Counted from the stretch's first letter, positions 27,690 to 36,379 are shown. The stretch is 64,000 nt of DNA from Ochrobactrum vermis (GCF_002975205.1 NZ_PCOC01000002.1:1863501-1927500); one strand, 5' to 3'. Notes: generated by a model not told the origin, from the letters alone. Made by a program: numbers and translations.

Positions 27690-28616
27690 TTGCATAGTGA
27701 ACAATCTATTCTTCAAATTTCAATAGCGGTTACTATTCTTGTTGCTGGATTCGGCGTCGTTTTTGGCCTCTTATCCGGCTCATTTTCTATTGTATTCGAT
27801 GGCGTTTACATGCTCGCTGACGCCGCCATGAGCGGGCTTGCCCTCCTCGTTTCACGCCTCATCGCACTCTCAGCCTTGCCAGAACAGCCACGCGGAAAAC
27901 TGCGCGAGCGCTTCACCATGGGTTTCTGGCATCTGGAACCGATGGTGCTGGGCCTCAACGGCATGATGCTCACCGGCGTTGCGATCTACGCGCTCATCAA
28001 TGCAATCGGCAGTCTGATGGTTGGCGGACGCGATCTCGAATTCAGCTATGCGATTTTTTATGCCGTCGTCGCCCTGATCGCCTGCCTCGGCATGGCACTG
28101 TTGGAAATGCGCGCAAACCGGACATTGAAATCAGACTTCGTCGCACTCGATGCCAAAGCCTGGATCATGTCCGGCGGCATCACTGCCGCCCTCTTGATCG
28201 CCTTTTCCGTCGGCTATGCCATTGAAGGAACAGAGCTCGGCTGGCTGGCGCCCTATATTGATCCTGCGGTTCTGGCGGTCGTCTGCCTTGTCATCATTCC
28301 CATGCCGATTGGCACGATCAAGCAGGCACTGGCCGATATATTCCTTGTCACGCCAGCCGACCTCAAGCAGCATGTCGATGCCGTCGCCGAAGAGTTTGTC
28401 AAGCGCAATGGCTTTCTGTCATACCGCGCTTACGTCGCCAAAGTCGGGCGCGGCAAGCAGATCGAGCTTTATTTCATCGTTCCGCATGACCTTCCGCCAC
28501 GCAAGCTTGAAGAATGGGATGCGTTGCGCGACGAGGTTGGCGATGCACTCGGCGGTGAAGGACCGGACCGCTGGCTGACCATCGCCTTCACTACAGATGT
28601 GGAGTGGGCTGTCTAG
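27690..28616 (+). CDS. Cation-diffusion-facilitator-like membrane transporter
   Basis: This 308-residue inner-membrane protein has an N-terminal module of about six helices. SIVFDGVYMLADAAMSGLALLVSR is the CDF helix 2 pattern with its Asp residues, and FVALDAKAWIMSGGITAALLIAF is the helix 5 counterpart. A cytoplasmic C-terminal domain follows (about 220-308). The start is TTG at 27690 with GGAG 6 nt upstream. Exact metal-site residues deviate from the classic HxxxD/DxxxD layout (DGVYMLAD; DAKAW), so the substrate is uncertain. It stands alone behind a structured leader and is not obviously linked to thuR. Confidence 0.75.
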   Translation: MHSEQSILQISIAVTILVAGFGVVFGLLSGSFSIVFDGVYMLADAAMSGLALLVSRLIALSALPEQPRGKLRERFTMGFWHLEPMVLGLNGMMLTGVAIYALINAIGSLMVGGRDLEFSYAIFYAVVALIACLGMALLEMRANRTLKSDFVALDAKAWIMSGGITAALLIAFSVGYAIEGTELGWLAPYIDPAVLAVVCLVIIPMPIGTIKQALADIFLVTPADLKQHVDAVAEEFVKRNGFLSYRAYVAKVGRGKQIELYFIVPHDLPPRKLEEWDALRDEVGDALGGEGPDRWLTIAFTTDVEWAV

Positions 28617-28617
28617 C

Positions 28618-28662
28618 GCATGGCTCCCGAAAGTGGGAACCGGTTTCGGGATAAAGACATGC
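28618..28662. repeat. Dispersed dyad repeat, copy A
   Basis: The element starts GCATG, has CCCGAAAGTGGGAACCGG followed by TTTCGGG, and ends ACATGC; the arms pair. It begins 1 nt after the cation-transporter stop and may serve as its 3' structure. Related copies are at 43394, 55097 and 59619. Confidence 0.75.
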
Positions 28663-28729
28663 GTAAAAACAAACAGATCGAGCGAGTCCAACGGCTCTGT
28701 TTTAACCGGAACAGCTCTAGCCCAGAACC

Positions 28730-29458
28730 TTACTCACTCGTCAGCGACAACTGTCGGCGCAGCCGTATCGTGCGACTGTCGCCCGGTTGGCGGGGCAACC
28801 GGTTGAAGGCATTCAGATAATTTGTCTTGGTGCGCATGATATGCGCCTCCAGAATATCCCGCAGTTCATCTGGCTTGTCGGCATCCGCAAGTTCGATAAT
28901 GGCGGCATGGTCGGCAAAGGATCGGGCAGGCTCTCCCTCCGCGCCAATCGCAAGATGTGTTCGCAGGGCTGCAACGCGCCCCAGAATACTATCGTAAGCG
29001 CGTGCGAGATAACGATTGCCGCAGACACGGAAGAAGGCCAGGTGAAACTCGGTGTCGCAACGCCCATATGCGCGCAGATCGTCTTCGTCTATTGTCGCAC
29101 GCATGAGGTCGAACTGCTTTTTCAATTGCGAGACGAGTTTCTTGCGATTGTTGCCAAGCGCAAGCCGCATGGCCTGATCTTCCAGACCGATCCGAAAATC
29201 GCAAAGCTCTGCGATGTCTTCCTGCGTCGGCGTGAAAACATAAGTGCCGGACTTCGGAACGATGTGAACCAGTTCCTGCATCTGGAGAATGTTGAGCGCC
29301 TCGCGCACCGGTGTGCGACTGACATCAAAAGCCGCAGCGAGCATGTCTTCAGAGAGATTCTCCCCGAATTGAAACTCTGCATCGACAATCGCACCGCGAA
29401 TACGTTCGGCGATGCTGCTTGCCAGCGACTTCTTGCTCTTGCCTCGAATCTCTCTCAT
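28730..29458 (-). CDS. GntR-family (FCD) transcriptional regulator
   Basis: This 242-residue regulator has a winged helix at about residues 12-75 (SIAERIRGAIVDAEFQFGENLSEDMLAAAF, then VSRTPVREALNILQ) and a C-terminal FCD domain. The FCD domain has a likely metal-binding set (D in CDFRIGLE, H in TEFHLAFF, H in FADHAAI and H in EAHI). It lies downstream of an MFS transporter on the same strand, and divergent from an SDR and a lyase. It likely controls this small catabolic cluster through the TACAA/TTGTA dyad at 31129. Confidence 0.85.
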   Translation of the reverse strand: MREIRGKSKKSLASSIAERIRGAIVDAEFQFGENLSEDMLAAAFDVSRTPVREALNILQMQELVHIVPKSGTYVFTPTQEDIAELCDFRIGLEDQAMRLALGNNRKKLVSQLKKQFDLMRATIDEDDLRAYGRCDTEFHLAFFRVCGNRYLARAYDSILGRVAALRTHLAIGAEGEPARSFADHAAIIELADADKPDELRDILEAHIMRTKTNYLNAFNRLPRQPGDSRTIRLRRQLSLTSE

Positions 29459-29533
29459 GACCGAATCTTACAGACGCCTCACTGCGACGTATAGAGCGGT
29501 TGAAACCGCATTCAAATTGCACCGGTGAATGGT

Positions 29534-29562
29534 GACGGACCCGGATGAAGTCCGGGCCCGTC
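29534..29562. terminator. Hairpin between the MFS and GntR genes
   Basis: GACGG-A-CCCGGA pairs with TCCGGG-C-CCGTC around a 5-nt loop, with one mismatch. It lies 8 bp after the MFS stop. The T-rich side is on the plus strand, so intrinsic termination of the minus-strand MFS transcript would be weak. Confidence 0.5.
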
Positions 29563-29569
29563 ATTTTGA

Positions 29570-30877
29570 TCAGTCCCGTTTGGCTTTCAGACTCATGCAG
29601 AGGAAAAAGCCAAGGATCGGAAACACGGACAAGGCCAGCAACGACAGCGAGAAACTGTCTGTCGTGGATTTGACCCAGCCGACGAGATAAGGTCCGGTGA
29701 AACCGCCCAACTGCGCAAAACCGTTGATGGCAGCCAGTCCGCCGGCCGCGGCTGCGCCGGACAGGAACTGCGTCGGCAGCGTCCAGAAGACGCCGAGATA
29801 GGACCACAGGAAGAACGCACAGACCGACAGGAGCACAAGACTCAGGATCGGCCACGGAGACAGTGCACTGGCGGCAAGGAAGATACCGCCGAACAGGCCG
29901 GCAATCGCCGTGTGAACCTTACGCTCGCCGGTACGATCCGAACTGCGTGAAATCACAACAAGGCCGATTGCAGCAAACACAAACGGAATAGCCGAAATGA
30001 GTCCGGTCTGAGCGGCAGTATAGTCGCCGAGGCTCTTGACGATTTGCGGCAGCCACATGATGACGCCGTAAACAGCGATCCCGTTGAACATATAGACCAG
30101 CGTCAGAAGCCAGACACGGTAATCGCTGAAGACTTCTTTCAACGAGTGACGGGTATCGGATTGCTTGCCTTCGTTTTCCTTGGCAAGTTCGGCCATCAGC
30201 CATGCGCGTTCATCCGGCGTCAGCCAGTGCTTGTCCTTCTCCGGGCGATCAACCAGATAAAAGAAGGTCACAATACCGAGGACGACGGCAGGAAGCCCCT
30301 CGATGATGAACATCGCCTGCCAGCCATGCAGACCAAAAAGCCCCTCGCCCGCATCCATCAGCCAGCCGGAGAACGGTGCGCCCACGACGATGGATAGCAC
30401 GGTTGCCGTCATGAAGAGGGCCGTTGCACGACCGCGCTCCTTGGCCGGGAACCAATAGGTGAGATAAAGCAGAACGCCCGGCGCAAAACCGGCTTCCGCA
30501 ACACCCAGCAGGAAGCGCAGAACGTAGAATGAAACCGGACCCTGCACGAAAGCCATGGCGCAGGATACGAGCCCCCACGTGACCATGATGCGCGCAATCC
30601 AGACGCGCGAGCCCAGCTTGTGCAGCATCATGTTGCTCGGTACTTCGAACAGCATGTAACCGATGAAGAAGATGCCCGCACCGATGCCGAACATATAGGG
30701 CGTCAAGCCGATATCATTGTTCATGTGAAGCGCGGCATAGCCGATATTCACACGGTCAAGATAGTTTACGATGAAGCAGATGAAGCAGAACAGAACGATC
30801 CGCAGATTGAGTTTGCGTATGGTACTGTCGCGCAGGTCCGGCGTTGCGCCGACCGCACTCAGAGTGGAATTGACCAC
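29570..30877 (-). CDS. MFS transporter, anion:cation symporter (ACS) type
   Basis: This 435-residue, 12-helix major facilitator has the ACS N-terminus (NLRIVLFCFICFIVNYLDRVNIGYAALHMNNDIGLT). Motif-like segments follow (FEVPSNMMLHKLGSRVWIARIM; RFLLGVAEAGFAPGVLLYLTYWFPAKERGRATALFM), with a cytoplasmic loop in the middle. This subfamily imports organic anions such as tartrate, phthalate, galactonate or glucarate. The SDR, PEP-mutase-family lyase and GntR neighbours agree with hydroxy- or sugar-acid catabolism. The precise substrate is not readable. Confidence 0.88.
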   Translation of the reverse strand: MVNSTLSAVGATPDLRDSTIRKLNLRIVLFCFICFIVNYLDRVNIGYAALHMNNDIGLTPYMFGIGAGIFFIGYMLFEVPSNMMLHKLGSRVWIARIMVTWGLVSCAMAFVQGPVSFYVLRFLLGVAEAGFAPGVLLYLTYWFPAKERGRATALFMTATVLSIVVGAPFSGWLMDAGEGLFGLHGWQAMFIIEGLPAVVLGIVTFFYLVDRPEKDKHWLTPDERAWLMAELAKENEGKQSDTRHSLKEVFSDYRVWLLTLVYMFNGIAVYGVIMWLPQIVKSLGDYTAAQTGLISAIPFVFAAIGLVVISRSSDRTGERKVHTAIAGLFGGIFLAASALSPWPILSLVLLSVCAFFLWSYLGVFWTLPTQFLSGAAAAGGLAAINGFAQLGGFTGPYLVGWVKSTTDSFSLSLLALSVFPILGFFLCMSLKAKRD

Positions 30878-31269
30878 GATGTCCTCCCAGGTCTCCGCTC
30901 ACATTCCATTATGAGCGGCATGCAATAATCTTAGCGGAAGCTTCACACGATGATGCATGCTCTTCCGTTCAGAGCTTTATCTGCGAAAATCGTACCGGGA
31001 CCGTTCCGGCATGTTTCCAACAGATAGGCAATCCCGATCACGGACAGGCCATCAAGCACAGATCCGGCCGTTATCGTCTCTCTCCCATTGCAATGATTAG
31101 CGTGCAAACAACAACTTTACAAGTAGCATACAAAATCTTGTACCCTAGATTGACAGATGTGCTCGCACATGGCTTTTAAAGCCACTGTCGCCGGATGGTT
31201 GAGTCTGCGGATTCTCTTCGGCGGCCCTTGGGCGCGCAGCAGCGCTCATTTTCGAGGAGGACTATTTTC
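30878..31269. other. 392-bp divergent promoter region
   Basis: It lies between the MFS gene (minus) and the SDR gene (plus). It holds the TACAA-N4-TTGTA dyad at 31129-31142, a TTGACA box near 31150, and a strong GAGGAGG ribosome-binding site for the SDR. No gene is seen. Confidence 0.5.
31129..31142. promoter_or_regulatory. Candidate FCD-type GntR operator
   Basis: TACAA-AATC-TTGTA is a perfect 5+5 dyad of the kind bound by FadR/FCD regulators. It is placed in the divergent region of the cluster whose GntR gene is at 28730-29458. Confidence 0.5.
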
Positions 31270-32040
31270 ATGACGACAAACAATGCTCCAACAGCGTTCC
31301 CAACCGATTTTTTTGCAGACCGGGTCGTGCTCGTCACCGGCGGCGCATCGGGCATCGGCAAGGCCGTTGCCGAGAAACTGATCGCGCTCCAGGCCAAGGT
31401 GGTGCTTTGGGATGTGAATGGCGCACGTCTGCAGGAAATGGCGGACAAGCATGGTGACCGGGTTCTGACAGCCATTGTGGATGTTTCAGACAAGGCCGCA
31501 GTTGATCGCGCAGCGCACGATATTGCCGAGAAATGGGGTGGCATCGACCATCTCGTCAACAATGCGGGCATCATCGGCCAGCGCATGACTGTGAAGGAAT
31601 TCGATGCCGAAGAACTGGACCGGGTTCTGGCGGTCAATCTGAAAAGCGTGTTCTACGTTTCCAGCGCCTATCTGAACAATCTGGGGGCGAAGTCCGACAA
31701 ATCTGTCATCGGCCTGTCCTCCATCGCCGGTCGTACTGGCGGTATGGTCGGCAATATTGCCTATGCGACGACCAAGGGAGCAATCGCGTCCTATACCTAT
31801 GCACTTGCCAAGGAACTTGCGCCGGAAATTCGCGTCAATGCACTGGCTCCTGGCGTGATCGACACGGAAATCCAGAAGGCCGTTTTTGCCGATCCTGCCA
31901 ATATCGCGAAAATGGCCGATCTCATTCCGCTGAAGCGGTTGGGAACTGCCGATGAGGTCGCTGACGCAGCAATCTGGCTGCTGTCGCCGGGAGCCGCCTA
32001 TATTACCGGTGTGGTGCTTGACGTTTCAGGCGGGCGATAA
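31270..32040 (+). CDS. Short-chain dehydrogenase/reductase
   Basis: This 256-residue classical SDR has TGGASGIG at 23-30, NNAG at 97-100, Ser at 150/151 and YATTK (Y165, K169). The acidic residue in VLWDVNG after strand 2 suggests NAD preference. The ATG at 31270 has GAGGAGG upstream. It is followed after 7 nt by the lyase gene and is divergent from the MFS gene. It probably oxidises a hydroxy acid or sugar acid that the MFS protein imports (inference from context). Confidence 0.88.
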   Translation: MTTNNAPTAFPTDFFADRVVLVTGGASGIGKAVAEKLIALQAKVVLWDVNGARLQEMADKHGDRVLTAIVDVSDKAAVDRAAHDIAEKWGGIDHLVNNAGIIGQRMTVKEFDAEELDRVLAVNLKSVFYVSSAYLNNLGAKSDKSVIGLSSIAGRTGGMVGNIAYATTKGAIASYTYALAKELAPEIRVNALAPGVIDTEIQKAVFADPANIAKMADLIPLKRLGTADEVADAAIWLLSPGAAYITGVVLDVSGGR

Positions 32041-32047
32041 GGAGAAG

Positions 32048-32917
32048 ATGATGACGCAGGCAAAGGCCCTGAAAGGCCTCATCGAAAGCGGCCGCATCAT
32101 TCAGGCACCGGGCGCACCCGATCCGCTGACCGCCCGCCTCGTACAACAGGCGGGATTTCCGGCCATCTACATGACCGGGTTCGGGGCCACTGCAAGCCGT
32201 CTCGGCACGCCCGATCTCGGTCTTCTCACCCAGACCGAAATGACGACCCATGCGCGGGACATGACCCGCGTGGTCGATATTCCGATCATTGCCGATGCGG
32301 ATACAGGTTATGGCGGCCCGGCCAATATCGTGCGCACGGTAGAGGAATACATTCAATCCGGCGTCGCTGCGATTCATCTCGAAGACCAGATGGCACCGAA
32401 ACGTTGCGGCCAGCTTGCCGGTATCCGGCTGATCCCGGCGGAAGAAAATGTGCGTCGTCTCAAATGCGCGCTTGCGGCGCGTAGCGACAATGAGCTTCTC
32501 ATCATCGCCCGTACCGACGCCATGCCAGCAGCCGGGGCTGACGAAGCCATCCGCCGCGCGAAAATGTATCAGGACACGGGTGTCGACCTTGTGTTTGTCG
32601 ATGGCATCAAGACTATCGCTGAGGTCGAAGCGGTGGCGCGGCAGGTCGAGGGACCGAAGGTCGTCAGCATCGTCGATGGCAATGAAACTGTAGCTCTGAC
32701 GGCCACAGACCTCGAACAGATGGGCTTCAATGTCGTGTTCTATGCCCTTTCAACGCTGTTCTCGGCGGTGAAAGCCATGAGCGACACGCTGTCAGTTCTC
32801 AAGCGTGACGGCACGCCGAAGGCCCGTGCCAGCGATATGATCACCTATCAGCAATATTGCGACATCGTTGACCTGAAGAAGTTTCAGGATCTCGATGAGG
32901 AATATGGCTGGTCATGA
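32048..32917 (+). CDS. PEP mutase/isocitrate lyase-family enzyme
   Basis: This 289-residue TIM-barrel enzyme has DADTGYGG with metal-binding D83/D85, HLEDQ at 110-114 and the loop KRCGQL from 118, the counterpart of the KKCGH loop of isocitrate and methylisocitrate lyases. Members cleave C-C bonds (2,3-dimethylmalate lyase, methylisocitrate lyase) or decarboxylate oxaloacetate. The Gln in place of His in the loop argues against canonical isocitrate lyase. GGAG lies just before the ATG. It is coupled to the SDR upstream; the reaction is unassigned. Confidence 0.88.
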   Translation: MMTQAKALKGLIESGRIIQAPGAPDPLTARLVQQAGFPAIYMTGFGATASRLGTPDLGLLTQTEMTTHARDMTRVVDIPIIADADTGYGGPANIVRTVEEYIQSGVAAIHLEDQMAPKRCGQLAGIRLIPAEENVRRLKCALAARSDNELLIIARTDAMPAAGADEAIRRAKMYQDTGVDLVFVDGIKTIAEVEAVARQVEGPKVVSIVDGNETVALTATDLEQMGFNVVFYALSTLFSAVKAMSDTLSVLKRDGTPKARASDMITYQQYCDIVDLKKFQDLDEEYGWS

Positions 32918-32928
32918 TCGGACGAAAC

Positions 32929-32952
32929 GAGGCAGGCGGCAACGCCTGCCTC
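32929..32952. terminator. Hairpin with GCAA loop between convergent genes
   Basis: GAGGCAGGCG and CGCCTGCCTC form a perfect 10-bp stem closed by a GCAA tetraloop in the 36-bp gap between the lyase and the RES toxin gene. It is likely a shared terminator, although T-runs are short. Confidence 0.75.
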
Positions 32953-32953
32953 T

Positions 32954-33619
32954 TCAGGTGTTGAGCTTTTTTGCCTGAATGCGCGAAGATGCTCTTTCGA
33001 CCGTGATCTCGTAATGATCGCTCTGCGTCACCTCGACTATGCGGCTCGGGCGAAAAGCAACAGCATTGATGCCGCCTTCGTGACGCAGGCTGTCGAACAG
33101 AATTCCGAACTCGCCGCTCTCGCGCATCTCCTCGCCAAACTTCTGTGAAGCGGCGTAATCTGTCGGATCGTACACGGCAGGCAACGTTGCCTGTTCCCCG
33201 CATATGTCGACCAAATCCTCTTCCAGTTTCGCCGTATAGACCCGAAAGGTGCGGGCCAGACCGTCCCGCTGCGTCGCGACGGTTTCGCGACGCATGTGAT
33301 GGGCAACCTCGATAACGGATGTGGTCAACCTCGCTGCTGCATACCATGCGCCCAGCTCCGGCCCGTTGAAGCGCATGCCGCCCGGCGCCACATGAAGAAA
33401 AGTCGCCATGACGATACTGGAATTGGGCCTGCCAAACACCCATTCCTCATGCGGAAGACGCTGCAATCGCTCTGTCAGAAGACGATCATTCGTCCAGCCT
33501 GCCAGTTCCATCACAGCTTCCAGATCGGCAGCCTTGGCAACCGTGTCAAAAAGACCGATCGGCGGAAAGCGCGACGGGATCAGGCGATAGCTTGGCTGTG
33601 GAGCGGGATTGCGCTTCAC
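32954..33619 (-). CDS. RES-domain toxin
   Basis: This 221-residue protein has the RES-domain pattern: GGMRFNGPELGAWYAA with R83, SVIEVAHH with E104 and GILFDSLR with S177, giving the Arg-Glu-Ser signature. RES toxins of known type degrade NAD+ and arrest growth. Its ATG overlaps the stop of the upstream antitoxin gene by 4 nt (ATGA), the standard toxin-antitoxin layout. It is slightly larger than minimal RES proteins (about 150-180 residues), with an N-terminal extension of about 60 residues. Confidence 0.88.
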   Translation of the reverse strand: MKRNPAPQPSYRLIPSRFPPIGLFDTVAKAADLEAVMELAGWTNDRLLTERLQRLPHEEWVFGRPNSSIVMATFLHVAPGGMRFNGPELGAWYAAARLTTSVIEVAHHMRRETVATQRDGLARTFRVYTAKLEEDLVDICGEQATLPAVYDPTDYAASQKFGEEMRESGEFGILFDSLRHEGGINAVAFRPSRIVEVTQSDHYEITVERASSRIQAKKLNT

Positions 33620-34143
33620 GAAAACACCACGTCCTCATCGCGATAAGGCCGGAACTCGCGATCCAGTTCGTTCGGCTCCATATAGAGACCGCCGCGCGCC
33701 GCATCCAGAAACCGGCGGACGGTCAGTAATCCGTCCTGCAGACCGCTTGTCACCAGCCTCAATGGTGGGTGGTCACCGAAGACCCCGGCCTGATTGGGCG
33801 TGTGCAGCCAGCGGATACCAGCCCTCTCATCAGGGTAAAGCACACCCAGCGCCTGATGAATGCCAAGAACGGCGGATAAGCGCATCAGCACGTCCACATC
33901 CAGCGTGATATCGCGGCGTTCGCGCACCGCCTTCACCCAATTGTAATAGGTTGATCTTGATGGCAGCCCCAGCACCATGAGACGCTGCTGTTCGTCCAGC
34001 CCCCACAGATCGGCGATGGTCAGAAAGGTGCGCAGGCCCGGTCCGCTCAACCGCTTGCGCGAATGAGGAGAAAAACGGGCCGCATCGAGAATATCCGGTC
34101 CCTTGCCTGCTACTGTCTTCAACACCGCATTGCTTCTGGCCAT
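33616..34143 (-). CDS. Xre/MbcA/ParS-type antitoxin
   Basis: This 175-residue partner of the RES toxin has an N-terminal helix-turn-helix-like segment (GPGLRTFLTIADLWGLDEQQRLMVLGLPSRSTYYNWVKAVRE). The C-terminal DUF2384-type domain ends in WLHTPNQAGVFGDHPPLRLVTSGLQDGLLTVRRFLDAARGG, which in this family blocks the toxin active site. GGAGG lies upstream of the ATG. The perfect palindrome at 34174-34189 in its promoter suggests autoregulation. Confidence 0.88.
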   Translation of the reverse strand: MARSNAVLKTVAGKGPDILDAARFSPHSRKRLSGPGLRTFLTIADLWGLDEQQRLMVLGLPSRSTYYNWVKAVRERRDITLDVDVLMRLSAVLGIHQALGVLYPDERAGIRWLHTPNQAGVFGDHPPLRLVTSGLQDGLLTVRRFLDAARGGLYMEPNELDREFRPYRDEDVVFS

Positions 34144-34168
34144 AGTTGCCTCCGATCGTCCAGATCAG

Positions 34169-34196
34169 AATATAGTCCAAATTTGGACTTTTGCAA
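34169..34196 (-). promoter_or_regulatory. Toxin-antitoxin promoter with operator in the spacer
   Basis: On the minus strand, -35 TTGCAA (34196-34191) and -10 TATATT (34174-34169) are 16 bp apart. The spacer is almost exactly filled by the 16-bp perfect palindrome AGTCCAAATTTGGACT (34174-34189). Antitoxin binding there would exclude RNA polymerase. Confidence 0.75.
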
Positions 34197-34227
34197 CCCT
34201 ACGATGTTTCGACCGGCAGGATACGCC

Positions 34228-36078
34228 TTACTCGGCAGCGATGAGGGACCCCTCGGCGGCCACATCCGGCATTGTGTCGAAGTGAACCGGACGCAGTGAA
34301 ACATAACCATTGCGGATATCCAGCACATGCGAATAGACGTTGTGGCCGTTTTCAAGCAGCGGCAGCTTGTCCTCATGCATGATGCTGATAACGATGGCTT
34401 GCGGGCAACGCGCCTTCAACGCTTCGTGGAAACGCATCTTCGAGGCCGGATCGAGGGCACCGGTTGCCTCATCGAGGAAAATGATCGACGGCTTGTGCAG
34501 GAGAATGCGCGCCAGCACGATCTTCTGCTTTTGCCCTCCCGAGAGAACCATGTCCCATGGTGCGCCATCGGCATCGGCGTCATTCATGCGCTCGATAAAT
34601 TCACCCAGTCCCGCCTCGTGCAGGACGGCGGCAACAGCGAGATCACTGAACAGGTTTTCATCGGCAGGCAGGCTGACGAGCTGCTTCAGCGTAACGGAAG
34701 GAAACTTGGCCTCCTGGGTCGCGTAAAGCGAGGTGGCATTTTGCGGATAGATGATATCGCCGGTCCCGTAAGGCCACAGGCCGTTCAACGCCTTCACGAA
34801 GGAAGTTTTGCCCGAACCGGATTCGCCGCGCATATAAACCCAGTCGCCGGAGCGAATATTGATCACGCCCGAGCGCAGGAACGGAGCTTCGCTGTCCGGC
34901 CCCTGCATGAGGGTGAGATTGCGCACCGACAGACCGAAGCGCGGATGCTGTTCGGCGAAAGCAAAGCGGTTGATGCCCGACCGGCTGTAGAATTCGGTGG
35001 GGTCCTGTACATTCTCGATAGCCTGCGCAAGGCCGGTCACACGGCCCGCATTGGCGCGCAGATTGGCAATCGCCGGCATGACCTGAATGAACCACGAGCA
35101 ATCGTTGATCATCGCCGCGACGAGTTCCGCGCCTGTCACATAGTTACGGAAACCGACAGAACCGCTCATATAAGGCAGAAGGCCCGGAATATAGGCAACG
35201 ATCCGGTTCGAGAGAAAGCCATAGGCCTGCGAGAAGGCAAGATAGGCGGCATCGAAACGATTGAGCTGGTTCCAGGTGCCGTCGACATCCTTATACAGTC
35301 GATCATTGACCGACCGCTGGACGGCCTCGCCGCCGGATGCCGAAATCTGGAAACTGCGGCGCAGAAGCGTGGTCCATTCACCACGATAGGAACCTTCGGC
35401 CTTCTGGATGCCGAGATTGAGACGCTCCAGACGCTTGCCGATCTTGATCGCGACCAGCGTTCCGAGCGGGACATAGACAACGATTGCCGCAAAGGCCAGA
35501 ACAGCGCTGCCATAGCTGCCGAGGAAATCCAGACCCTCCACATGTGTGGACATTTCGATCAGCTTCTGGCCGATAAAGAAAGCAGACAGGAACACACCGA
35601 CAATGCCCATGACGAGGCCGATAGCGCCGCCGGTCATACCCTTGATCGATTCCTGCAAACGTTGATCGATATTGTCGGGCTGATCCTTGCCTCTGCCCTG
35701 TTGCAGATGGAAATGCGTGTGCTTGCCATTCAGCATTGCGGTGGAGAACTGGTCGTTCAGCCATCTACGCCATTTGCGATGCAGGGTGGTGGACAGGAAA
35801 TGACGGGAACCGACCAGCATCACGTCCTTTGCCAGCATCAGCAGAACAAGAATGCCCGCATTGGAGGCAATCGTCATGAGAGGATGCTGAACCGGCGCGG
35901 TGTTGACGTTGACGATGGAATTCATGAGCAGGCCCGAGGCCTCGGCCACCCATACGGTGGTCTTGCTCACGAAGGCCGTCATCAGGAAGATCGCGATGGT
36001 GAGAACCCAGGCTTCTTTCCAGCGGTCGGATACCCAGTAGGCTCGCATAAGCCCCCAGAACGACGTCATGTCAGACAC
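34228..36078 (-). CDS. SbmA/BacA-related ABC transporter, fused membrane and ATPase domains
   Basis: This 616-residue half-transporter has an N-terminal membrane domain of the SbmA/BacA/ABCD type (about 1-360: TFVSK-like helix start, FLSTTLHRKWRRWLNDQFSTAMLNGKHTHFHLQQ, then NIDQRLQESIKGM). The C-terminal ATPase has Walker A GESGSGKTS, LSGGQKQK and FLDEATGALD. The most plausible start is a GTG at 36078 with GGGGAAGG 6 nt upstream; an ATG 9 nt later is the alternative. Related proteins (YddA, BclA, Brucella/Rhizobium very-long-chain-fatty-acid or peptide transporters) suggest export or import of peptides or lipids. The substrate is unknown. Confidence 0.85.
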   Translation of the reverse strand: MSDMTSFWGLMRAYWVSDRWKEAWVLTIAIFLMTAFVSKTTVWVAEASGLLMNSIVNVNTAPVQHPLMTIASNAGILVLLMLAKDVMLVGSRHFLSTTLHRKWRRWLNDQFSTAMLNGKHTHFHLQQGRGKDQPDNIDQRLQESIKGMTGGAIGLVMGIVGVFLSAFFIGQKLIEMSTHVEGLDFLGSYGSAVLAFAAIVVYVPLGTLVAIKIGKRLERLNLGIQKAEGSYRGEWTTLLRRSFQISASGGEAVQRSVNDRLYKDVDGTWNQLNRFDAAYLAFSQAYGFLSNRIVAYIPGLLPYMSGSVGFRNYVTGAELVAAMINDCSWFIQVMPAIANLRANAGRVTGLAQAIENVQDPTEFYSRSGINRFAFAEQHPRFGLSVRNLTLMQGPDSEAPFLRSGVINIRSGDWVYMRGESGSGKTSFVKALNGLWPYGTGDIIYPQNATSLYATQEAKFPSVTLKQLVSLPADENLFSDLAVAAVLHEAGLGEFIERMNDADADGAPWDMVLSGGQKQKIVLARILLHKPSIIFLDEATGALDPASKMRFHEALKARCPQAIVISIMHEDKLPLLENGHNVYSHVLDIRNGYVSLRPVHFDTMPDVAAEGSLIAAE

Positions 36079-36379
36079 GGCAGACCTTCCCCTTGCCTGC
36101 AAGGATTGCTGTCTGGTCTGCCGGTTTTTGCTCAATCCACACCTCGTTCTGGCATCAAAATGATAACGCTTTGTAACATATTGCAACAAACTGTGGTTAA
36201 CGGAGTGTTAATAGTCAACACAAAAGCGGAGCACCAAGTCGTGATCAAACGGGCACGCGTCAGCAACAAGCTGAAATCGTTAGCCTATCGGAAACCTAAT
36301 TATTTTGGATGAAGCGCCCGTTTCGCGCCGGAAATTCGGTATTCGCGGGGGATTTTGCCGTTGATTCGACCGTACCCCT
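36079..36379. other. 301-bp gap between the ABC transporter and LysR genes
   Basis: It holds the promoter side of the ABC transporter gene, with AT-rich sequence and two GTTAA elements near 36195-36220. I see no clear -35/-10 pair, repeat or gene. Confidence 0.35.

Noticed and set aside
32048..32917. Isocitrate lyase of the glyoxylate shunt
   Set aside because: At 289 residues it is far too short for AceA, and the KKCGH loop is altered to KRCGQ; it fits the small PEP-mutase/methylisocitrate-lyase branch.
34327..36312. A 661-codon open frame on the plus strand
   Set aside because: It lies opposite the SbmA-like ABC transporter, which has intact Walker motifs. The plus-strand product has low-complexity charged composition and no motif.
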